Of a stretch of 5,574 nucleotides of DNA, positions 1-5,574 are shown in pieces. Under the pieces are notes generated by a model that saw only the letters and a program-made list of their open reading frames with translations, searched no databases and had not been told where the DNA came from. A program made the translations under genes and the position numbers. Source of the DNA: Caldifarciminota bacterium (GTDB lineage: Bacteria > Hydrothermota > 32-111 > QNBC01); assembly GCA_015486655.1 (NCBI GenBank), contig WFRF01000094.1, positions 1 through 5,574 of the forward strand, in the 5' to 3' direction. The stretch's first letter is position 1, and the number at the start of each line of letters is the position of its first letter.

Positions 1-845
1 TCCATGATAACGATATGGCAATAATCGGCAGAGTTGTCAGCTTTAAGGATCCGATAAGAGCGAGAATAAAGGGGGGGGAGTATGCGGTACTAAATAAATT
101 GACATCGAAACCGTGGCAGGATTCCGGAGGGGCTTATTGGCTGGATCCGTACAATATAGACAATTGGGATTACAATATTGAAGTTGCAAAAGAGGTGCTG
201 AAGAGAGGATTTGATGCGATTCAGTTTGACTATGTCCGTTTCCCTTCCGACGGAAATATTGGTCTGTGTAAATATCCGAATTATCAAAAGGGGTATTACT
301 ACAGTGATATTATTGCCATGTTTGCCCATTATGCGAAGTTTGAACTGAAAGGGTACAATGTGGGTATAGATGTATTCGGTTATTTACCGTGGTTAAAGAG
401 AATTATCAATATAGGTCAGGATATGAAAATGCTTACTTCCCAGGTTGATATAATTTCGCCAATGTTGTACCCGTCTCATTTCGGGGACAGGTTTTTATTG
501 AAAAACGGAGATTATTTCAGGAGAACGTATGATATTGTAAGGGGAAGTTTGCTGAAAGCGCAAAGATATGTTACAAAAAATCAGAGAGTAGTACCTTTTA
601 TACAGTCATTTACATATAAGCAGTCAAAAATGGGAAAATACTATGTTGAAAACCAGATTAATGCCGCTCTCTCGGTAGGAGAGGGCAATTACTATGTTTG
701 GAATCCCGGTGGAAATTATTCCATGCTGTGGAAAGCCCTACACAATCTGAGGAATATAGAACAGTTGGGAAGATCTGTAAATTACATGAAACTGAAGGAG
801 TATTTGTTTAATGAGGCTTCTGGATATAGAGATAAGCGGATTTAA
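1..845 (+). CDS. DUF4015-type putative glycoside hydrolase, 5'-truncated
   Basis: This is the C-terminal part of a TIM-barrel protein of the DUF4015 (GHL, putative glycosyl hydrolase) family. The frame is open to the left edge: residues HDND precede the first Met (base 15), and the family segment GRVVSFKDP follows at once, so the true start lies outside the window. Numbering from that Met, hallmark motifs appear in family order: YWLDPYN near 42-48, IQFDYVRFPSDG at 69-80, DVFG at 119-122, SPMLYPSHF at 148-156 and a VVPFIQSFTY strand near 194-203. The acidic residues in IQFDYVRFP (Asp72) and DVFG (Asp119) sit at barrel strand ends and are candidate active-site residues. By analogy the substrate would be a polysaccharide, but no substrate is established for the family. 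Any signal peptide would be in the missing part. The last 35 bases overlap smc, so the two are probably co-transcribed. Family assignment is firm; enzymatic activity is inferred. Confidence 0.87.
   Translation, partial: HDNDMAIIGRVVSFKDPIRARIKGGEYAVLNKLTSKPWQDSGGAYWLDPYNIDNWDYNIEVAKEVLKRGFDAIQFDYVRFPSDGNIGLCKYPNYQKGYYYSDIIAMFAHYAKFELKGYNVGIDVFGYLPWLKRIINIGQDMKMLTSQVDIISPMLYPSHFGDRFLLKNGDYFRRTYDIVRGSLLKAQRYVTKNQRVVPFIQSFTYKQSKMGKYYVENQINAALSVGEGNYYVWNPGGNYSMLWKALHNLRNIEQLGRSVNYMKLKEYLFNEASGYRDKRI
795..800 (+). promoter_or_regulatory. smc ribosome binding site inside the upstream gene
   Basis: AAGGAG lies 10 bases before the ATG at 811 and within the coding end of the DUF4015 gene. It supports the 811 start, which also gives the standard SMC N-terminus (MRLLDIEISGFKSF), so the 35-base gene overlap is real and not a mis-called start. 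Confidence 0.75.
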
Positions 846-3800
846 ATCTTTTGCAAATTCCATAAGAATACCTATTGATAAAGATATAATAGGATTTGTC
901 GGTCCCAACGGTTGCGGCAAGAGTAACATTGTCGACGCAATAAAGTGGGTTATAGGGGAGCAAAACCCCAGGGAAATACGATGCGAAAGAAGCGGTGATG
1001 TGATTTTTAACGGATCTTCGCTCAGAGCTGCCCAGGGAATGGCTGAAGTTACTTTGAGATTATCCAATGAGGATAAAAAAATTCCTCTAAATTATAATGA
1101 GATTGAAATTACAAGGAGATTGTACAAAAACGGAGATAGTGAATATCTTCTCAACAGAACTCCTGTCAGATTGAAGGATATAAATAGACTTTTATCAGGG
1201 ACGGGACTCGGGGAATCTTCCTATACATTATTTAAAGCTTCCGTGATTGACGAATTATTAAGCCCGAACAGTATGTTGATTAATAATATATTGAGCGAAG
1301 CAAGCGGAATAGCGAAATATAAACTGGATAAGAGAGAAACGCTGAAAAAACTCAAGTTAACAAGGGACGCAATGAAAAGGGGGGATGATATAATTGCCGA
1401 GGTTACGGAGCGGTTGAAAACACTCAAATATCAATCGGATAAAGCGAGACGGTACAACAAACTCAAAGATGAAATTGAAAATAAGGAAAAACTTTATCTG
1501 ATCAAAGCATATAAATCCGGAGAGGAAGAGTTATCAAGCATTGACAGGCAAATTGAAGAAATCAAAGAAAGGGAAAACGGGAAAATTCAACGATACAACG
1601 AGATTGAAAAGAACAGGAGAGAGAATGACGCTAAAATCGTAGAATTGTCTGATTTGAGAGAAGCTATTATCCAAAGTATAGATTCCATAAATGAAGAGTT
1701 GAACAATATAGCTGCCGAAAAGTCAACTGTCACGGCTGAAATGAAAAATCTTAAAGAGCGTTCGCAAATTTTATTGCAGGAAAAGAAAAGATTGATTGAA
1801 AGTATTCCGGAATCCGAAGATAACATTGAAACAATTAAAAGAAGCATAACTGCCATTGGAAATGAAATTCAAGCTTTAAATGAAGGTTTGGAGGGGTTTG
1901 ACGGTAATATAGAGGAAATAACAAAAGAAATAGCTAACAGGAGTATTGAACTTGATGTTAAGAGAAGGGAGTTGGAGAAGAAACGGGAAAGTTTGAGAAA
2001 AAAGGAAAATGAGTTTGAGGTAGAGAAGAGAACATACCAGTTCAACTTGGATAAAGTAAACGATTTGAAAGATGAACTGGATTCCAAAATTGAAGAGAGC
2101 AAGCGGATGAAAGAGGATCTGCCGACCATTGAAGACGAACTTGCCGAAAATTTGACCAAGGAAGAAGAACTAAAAAAAATAATAAAAGATTTGAATGAGA
2201 AAATGCTTAAAGTCAACAGAGAAATTGAGAACAAAAAAGAAGAACTGCAAAAAGCGGAGAGCAAATCAGCCGCTCTGGAAAGTGAACTGCGCATATTGAA
2301 AGAAATGGAAGAGAACAACGAGGGGATAGGGAAAGAAGCGCTTAAATACAGAAAATCCGGCAAATCTCTGCTTATGGATAAGGTAGAAGGTAAGAAGGGA
2401 TATGAAGATTTAATTGAGAGTCTGTTGGCAAACTACAAAGATTATGTCTTATTAAACAACAGGGATGAATTGGTTGAACTCACCAAGAAAATTATTTCGA
2501 ATAAAAATGCCGGAAAGGTTAATTTTATTTACAAATACGGTAAAGAGAACAGGGGTAATTTGCGCGAATATATAAAAGAAGGGGCTGAATATCTGCCTCA
2601 GTTTGTTGCAAATACCATTGTTTTGAATTCCATTGATGACATTGATTTCAATGCAGAAGTTCCTCAAATTACCAAAGACGGCAGGGTCTTTTACTATAAA
2701 AATCTTCTTTCTGTGAACGGTGAGAACAACGTTAAATTTATAGGAAGGAAAAAAAGGATAGAGGAAATTGAGAGAAATATAGACTCGATTGGTAAAAAGA
2801 CAGGGGAATTAAGAGAATCAATAGATATTTTACTATCAGAACAGGAAAATCTAATTAAGATAATCAATGAAAGAGAAGGTGATGCCTCAAAACTATCCGA
2901 ATCAACTGCCGAGATTGAAGAAAAAATCAGAGATTTCAAAGGTAGAATCAGCTTAATCGACTCGGAAATCGAAGATATAAGGGAAGAAATATCCGAATAC
3001 TCCGTTAGTCTGGATGACACTAAAATCAGACTCGATGAGCTTAAAAACATTATTACCATTGAGAGAGAGGAGATGCCTACAATTGAGGATTATGAAAAAG
3101 AATTAGAGGATTTAAAAAAGAGACTTGAGGTTATTAATAAAGAAAGGCAAAACACAGAAATCGAAAAGATAAAAAAAGAGAACGAACTTGCCAATAAAGA
3201 GAAATTCCTGGAGGAGCTCAAGACCGGAATCAGTACTACAAAAGAACGTATTAACGGAATTGAGAAAAATCTGCAAACATTTGCCGCTGAAATTGAAGAG
3301 AAGAATAAAAAGATTGAGGAGTATGAGGGAAAAGAGAAGGAATTATATGATAATATTGAAAAATTCAGGGCAGAAGACAGAGAATACAAAGAAAAAATTA
3401 ATCATATAAGGGAAGAAATAGAAAATAAACAGAATGAGATTTCCAATATAAACGAAGAACTTGAATCTGTGAGAAGCGAGATTGAGACATTGAAGATTAA
3501 AAGGGAATCTGTTGCCATTAAAACAGATGAAATAAGAATGAGATTGAAAAACAGATACGGTATTGATGCCGAAAAGAGCGATTACGAGAGCGAAGAAAAA
3601 ATTCCCAGTGATGAAGAGATTGAAAAAATGAAAAACAGACTCCAAAGAATGGAGCCGATTAATCTTCTGGCATTAAAAGAGTATGAAGAGGTAAAAGAGA
3701 GGTATGATTTTCTAATAAAGCAGCGAGATGATCTTTTGGAATCGGAAAAATCACTTCTTAAAACCATAGAAATTTCAGATAAAAGGGCAAAAGAGGATTT

Positions 3801-4260
3801 TGAAAAAAATTTTAGCACGGTACGGGAAAATTTTAATAAATTATTCAAAGAACTGTTCGGGGGGGGGAAATCAAATATTGTAATTGAAAATGCCGATGAT
3901 CCGATAGAGTCAAAGATAGTTATATATGCGCAACCTCCTGGAAAGAGGGTAAAAAATATCACGATGCTTTCCACAGGTGAGCAGACACTGGCTGCAATTG
4001 CTTTGCTTTTTTCAATTTACGAGACAAAACCTTCTCCGTTCTGTTTCATGGATGAGATTGATGCTCCTTTGGATGATGCAAATGTAGAACGCTTCATAGG
4101 ACTCCTTAGAAGACTAAAAGAACACAGTCAGATTCTCATGATTACTCACAATAGACGTACTATGGAGGTATGTGAGTACATATACGGGGTTACAATGGAG
4201 GAAGGGGTGAGTAAGGTCGTATCAATTAATTTGGAAAAAGAGGTGGAAGAGTGGGTTTAA
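811..4260 (+). CDS. smc: Chromosome segregation ATPase SMC (divergent active-site and hinge motifs)
   Basis: This is a complete 1149-residue SMC, close to the usual length of about 1190. SMC dimers, normally with ScpA/ScpB, load on and organise chromosomal DNA. Domain order: N-terminal ATPase lobe with Walker A GPNGCGKSN (31-39) and the conserved Arg57; first coiled-coil arm about 175-500, very rich in Lys/Glu; hinge about 518-642; returning arm about 645-1000; C-terminal lobe with FGGG (1016-1019), PPGK, signature LSTGEQ (1053-1058), Walker B FCFMDE (1077-1082) with catalytic Glu1082, D-loop APLDDAN (1085-1091) and H-loop His1113. Oddities: the Q-loop Gln aligns with Ala143 (YTLFKAS), EEAAG reads SEASG (162-166), the signature has Thr1055 for Gly, and the hinge glycine motif is degraded. 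Walker A, Walker B and H-loop are intact, so ATP binding is expected; hydrolysis kinetics may differ. It overlaps the genes on both sides. SMC identity is certain in family terms; Rad50/SbcC is excluded by the hinge (no zinc hook CxxC) and the MEPINLLALKEYEE segment typical of bacterial SMC. Confidence 0.96.
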   Translation: MRLLDIEISGFKSFANSIRIPIDKDIIGFVGPNGCGKSNIVDAIKWVIGEQNPREIRCERSGDVIFNGSSLRAAQGMAEVTLRLSNEDKKIPLNYNEIEITRRLYKNGDSEYLLNRTPVRLKDINRLLSGTGLGESSYTLFKASVIDELLSPNSMLINNILSEASGIAKYKLDKRETLKKLKLTRDAMKRGDDIIAEVTERLKTLKYQSDKARRYNKLKDEIENKEKLYLIKAYKSGEEELSSIDRQIEEIKERENGKIQRYNEIEKNRRENDAKIVELSDLREAIIQSIDSINEELNNIAAEKSTVTAEMKNLKERSQILLQEKKRLIESIPESEDNIETIKRSITAIGNEIQALNEGLEGFDGNIEEITKEIANRSIELDVKRRELEKKRESLRKKENEFEVEKRTYQFNLDKVNDLKDELDSKIEESKRMKEDLPTIEDELAENLTKEEELKKIIKDLNEKMLKVNREIENKKEELQKAESKSAALESELRILKEMEENNEGIGKEALKYRKSGKSLLMDKVEGKKGYEDLIESLLANYKDYVLLNNRDELVELTKKIISNKNAGKVNFIYKYGKENRGNLREYIKEGAEYLPQFVANTIVLNSIDDIDFNAEVPQITKDGRVFYYKNLLSVNGENNVKFIGRKKRIEEIERNIDSIGKKTGELRESIDILLSEQENLIKIINEREGDASKLSESTAEIEEKIRDFKGRISLIDSEIEDIREEISEYSVSLDDTKIRLDELKNIITIEREEMPTIEDYEKELEDLKKRLEVINKERQNTEIEKIKKENELANKEKFLEELKTGISTTKERINGIEKNLQTFAAEIEEKNKKIEEYEGKEKELYDNIEKFRAEDREYKEKINHIREEIENKQNEISNINEELESVRSEIETLKIKRESVAIKTDEIRMRLKNRYGIDAEKSDYESEEKIPSDEEIEKMKNRLQRMEPINLLALKEYEEVKERYDFLIKQRDDLLESEKSLLKTIEISDKRAKEDFEKNFSTVRENFNKLFKELFGGGKSNIVIENADDPIESKIVIYAQPPGKRVKNITMLSTGEQTLAAIALLFSIYETKPSPFCFMDEIDAPLDDANVERFIGLLRRLKEHSQILMITHNRRTMEVCEYIYGVTMEEGVSKVVSINLEKEVEEWV
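4239..4246 (+). promoter_or_regulatory. ftsY ribosome binding site at the 3' end of smc
   Basis: AGAGGTGG lies 4 bases before the GTG at 4251 and inside the last smc codons. An in-frame TAA at 4227-4229 and no ATG between it and 4251 make GTG the only start that keeps the N-terminal helix. The 10-base overlap with the smc stop (4258-4260) suggests translational coupling. Confidence 0.7.
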
Positions 4261-5120
4261 TCGGTAGTATAAAAAATGCACTGAAAAGGACTTCCGGTGC
4301 CTTGAAAAAGGGCATTGCAGGGGATAAAATAGTAATAGAACAGCTTGAGAGAACCTTAATTGAAGCCGATTTCGGCGTGGCAATTACCATGGAGATTATC
4401 GAAGGGGTAAAAAAGGCTCTGGACAAAAAGGCTGCAATAGAAGAGATAAAATCATATCTTATGGAGATTCTGGAGGGAGTGGGGAATACAGACAATAATA
4501 TGAATTCTGCTCCGTATGTAATTATGTTTGTGGGTGTAAATGGTGTCGGTAAAACAACAACCATAGCAAAAATTGCAAACCTTGAGTTGAATAATGGGAA
4601 AAAGGTTTCTCTTGTGGCGGGGGATACATTCAGAGCGGCAGCAATAGAACAACTAACTATATGGAGTGAGCGGTTAAATATCCCCATTGTTAAAGGTGAA
4701 TACGGAACGGATCCTGCCTCAATAGCATACAGAGCGATTAACGATGCGAAAGGTAAGGAGATGACGGTTCTGATAGATACGGCAGGAAGGTTACATACAA
4801 ATAAAAATCTAATGGGTGAAATGGAGAAAATAGTAAGGGTTTCCAAGAAAGTTGATGAGAATTATCCCAATGAAATATTGATTGTTCTTGATGCTTCCAT
4901 AGGACAGAACAATATTCAGCAGGCGAAGCAGTTTATGGAAAGTGTCCCTTTAACGGGAATTGTTTTAACAAAATTGGACGGAACGGCTAAAGGGGGCAGT
5001 ATTTTCCCAATTGTCAGAGATTTGAAAATACCGGTAAAATTTATAGGTACGGGAGAAGGGGTAGATGATATCTCGGTTTTTAATCCGAGAGAATTCGTAG
5101 AGGATCTTTTCCAGGAATAG
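4251..5120 (+). CDS. ftsY: Signal recognition particle receptor FtsY (minimal NG form)
   Basis: FtsY is the SRP receptor GTPase: it pairs with Ffh-SRP at the inner face of the cytoplasmic membrane and hands nascent membrane proteins to the Sec translocon. The 289 residues are nearly only the NG core. An N-terminal amphipathic helix (GLIGSIKNALKRTSGALKKGI) matches the lipid-binding helix of FtsY; the N domain runs to about 75 and the G domain from about 89. GTPase motifs: G1 GVNGVGKTTT (95-104), DTFRAAAIEQL (125-135), G3 DTAGRLHTN (176-184), G4 TKLDG (240-244), then TAKGG and GTGEGVDD (266-273). GVNGVGK with the amphipathic start, and no Met-rich M domain, separate it from Ffh. The acidic A domain of E. 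coli FtsY is absent, as in many bacteria. The DATTGQ motif reads DASIGQ (214-219). The start is GTG, overlapping smc by 10 bases, and a terminator follows the stop. Confidence 0.96.
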   Translation: MGLIGSIKNALKRTSGALKKGIAGDKIVIEQLERTLIEADFGVAITMEIIEGVKKALDKKAAIEEIKSYLMEILEGVGNTDNNMNSAPYVIMFVGVNGVGKTTTIAKIANLELNNGKKVSLVAGDTFRAAAIEQLTIWSERLNIPIVKGEYGTDPASIAYRAINDAKGKEMTVLIDTAGRLHTNKNLMGEMEKIVRVSKKVDENYPNEILIVLDASIGQNNIQQAKQFMESVPLTGIVLTKLDGTAKGGSIFPIVRDLKIPVKFIGTGEGVDDISVFNPREFVEDLFQE

Positions 5121-5126
5121 ATAAAC

Positions 5127-5156
5127 GGAGAGAGAGTTATTCTCTCTCCATTTTTT
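5127..5156 (+). terminator. Rho-independent terminator of the smc-ftsY unit
   Basis: A 9-bp perfect stem pairs GGAGAGAGA (5127-5135) with TCTCTCTCC (5141-5149) around a 5-base loop (GTTAT), followed by A and six T (5151-5156) on the + strand. It starts 7 bases after the ftsY stop. The right arm and T-run lie inside the 3' coding end of the - strand gene. Read from the - strand the stem is followed only by GTTTATCT, a weaker tail, so it may also act in reverse, less efficiently. Confidence 0.82.
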
Positions 5157-5574
5157 CTTTAATCTCGGTAACAACCGATTTCAAATCGGCTATTTGTTCT
5201 CTTAGATTTACAATGTCCTTTTTTATGCGCTCAATTTCTTCGTTTTCTTCCTCGCTGTGTTCATGCGAATTACCCTGTGCTATTTTCTCTGAGTAGTTTA
5301 TATTTCCTTTTGTGTACTCGTTAAGAACATCCTTTATTTTTCCGTAGGCACCTATAACGGGTTTTATGCCGTACTCTTCAAAAAATTGTTGGGCTCGGGG
5401 TCCCATTCCGCCTGTTATGATAACATCAACATTTTGTTGTTTCATATATTCGGGTAATTGTCCGATGTCGTGTCCTTCTGCCATAGGATTAACAGTGGAG
5501 TAAACCTTTGTAACATTGTTCCCGTCCATTTCCACGTAAACAAAATAGGGACAATGTCCGAAATGATAACTCAA
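5137..5574 (-). CDS. NifX/NifB-type iron-molybdenum cofactor-binding domain protein with coiled-coil tail, 5'-truncated
   Basis: This belongs to the dinitrogenase iron-molybdenum cofactor biosynthesis family (Nitro_FeMo-Co fold of NifX, NafY and the NifB C-terminus, also many small archaeal and anaerobe proteins unrelated to nitrogen fixation). The window opens at LSYHFGHCPYF, which matches the family VSxHFGRAPYF segment that normally follows about 10-15 residues (MKIAIP...). The TTG at the right edge is therefore an internal Leu, and the true start lies beyond base 5574. Counting from that Leu, the core continues through DVIITGGMGPRAQQFFEEYGIKP (50-72) and GAYGKIKDVLNEYTKG (75-90). His4, His7 and Cys8 are potential metal or cluster ligands. 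A His/Glu-rich linker (SHEHSEEENEE) leads to a coiled coil with hydrophobic residues at 114, 117, 121, 124, 128, 131, 135, 138 and 142. It is convergent with ftsY, so it is an independent transcript. A nitrogenase role is not implied; no nif genes are visible. Confidence 0.88.
   Translation of the reverse strand: MSYHFGHCPYFVYVEMDGNNVTKVYSTVNPMAEGHDIGQLPEYMKQQNVDVIITGGMGPRAQQFFEEYGIKPVIGAYGKIKDVLNEYTKGNINYSEKIAQGNSHEHSEEENEEIERIKKDIVNLREQIADLKSVVTEIKEKMERE

Noticed and set aside
15..17. ATG at 15 as the start of the DUF4015 gene
   Set aside because: The frame is open to the left edge, no Shine-Dalgarno precedes it, and family-conserved sequence begins immediately, so a large N-terminal part must be upstream.
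1869..2363. Long - strand open frame (164 codons) antisense to smc, with similar ones at 1587-1856, 2694-3059, 3090-3389 and 3582-3974
   Set aside because: Ser/Leu/Phe-rich translations are the expected mirror of Lys/Glu-rich coiled-coil codons; no recognisable domain or ribosome binding site, and the + strand is clearly coding SMC.
3188..3409. + strand 73-codon frame inside smc
   Set aside because: Out-of-frame Lys/Arg-rich reading of the coiled coil with no homology cue.
811..4260. smc as a pseudogene, given its altered motifs
   Set aside because: The frame is intact over 1149 codons with Walker A, Walker B, H-loop, Arg57, coiled coils and hinge order preserved; decay would show frameshifts or stops.
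811..4260. Rad50/SbcC in place of SMC
   Set aside because: No CxxC zinc hook at the apex; instead there is a hinge-sized globular segment and bacterial-SMC-specific C-terminal sequence.
4226..4846. 206-codon - strand open frame across the start of ftsY
   Set aside because: It lies antisense to well-conserved FtsY motifs and its translation resembles no family; a shadow frame.
5572..5574. TTG at the right edge as the start of the NifX-like gene
   Set aside because: It encodes the Leu before SYHFG, where the family is already in its conserved core; the first beta strand is missing, so the gene is cut by the window.

Overview
The window is AT-rich bacterial chromosomal DNA. Four genes fill almost all of it. 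Three lie on the + strand and overlap or abut: a 5'-truncated DUF4015-type glycoside-hydrolase-like gene, a complete smc and a complete ftsY. A fourth gene on the - strand, a NifX/NifB-type iron-molybdenum-cofactor-binding-domain protein cut by the right edge, converges on ftsY across a 16-base gap holding a hairpin terminator. There are no gene-free stretches over 300 bases, and I see no mobile element, CRISPR array, tRNA or rRNA. Arginine is mostly AGA/AGG and isoleucine is often ATA, as in low-GC genomes. DUF4015, SMC, FtsY and a NifX-like protein together fit an anaerobic or thermophilic low-GC lineage (something like Deferribacterota or a relative). That placement is a guess and not shown by the sequence.

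Layout: 1-845, TIM-barrel DUF4015 protein (N-terminus off the left edge); 811-4260, SMC; 4251-5120, FtsY; 5127-5156, terminator hairpin with a T-run; 5137-5574 (-), NifX-like protein with a C-terminal coiled coil (N-terminus off the right edge). The gene overlaps (35 nt and 10 nt) indicate one co-transcribed, probably translationally coupled unit. The smc-ftsY pairing is known from other bacteria, for example rnc-smc-ftsY in Bacillus. Here the gene before smc is the DUF4015 gene and not rnc. The functional link would be envelope or polysaccharide metabolism, chromosome segregation and membrane-protein targeting, all growth-linked housekeeping, but this is inference.

The most notable signal is in SMC. 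The overall architecture is complete (Walker A, hinge, two coiled-coil arms, signature, Walker B, H-loop), yet several normally invariant positions are changed. The Q-loop glutamine aligns with Ala143, the EEAAG motif reads SEASG, the ABC signature reads LSTGEQ instead of LSGGE, and the hinge GX6GX3GG motif is degraded to GX6NX3VN. All sit in one intact reading frame, so this looks like a divergent SMC lineage and not a decaying gene. Two long G-tracts (8 and 9 G) in AT-rich coding DNA and the coiled-coil tail on the NifX-like protein are secondary points of interest.
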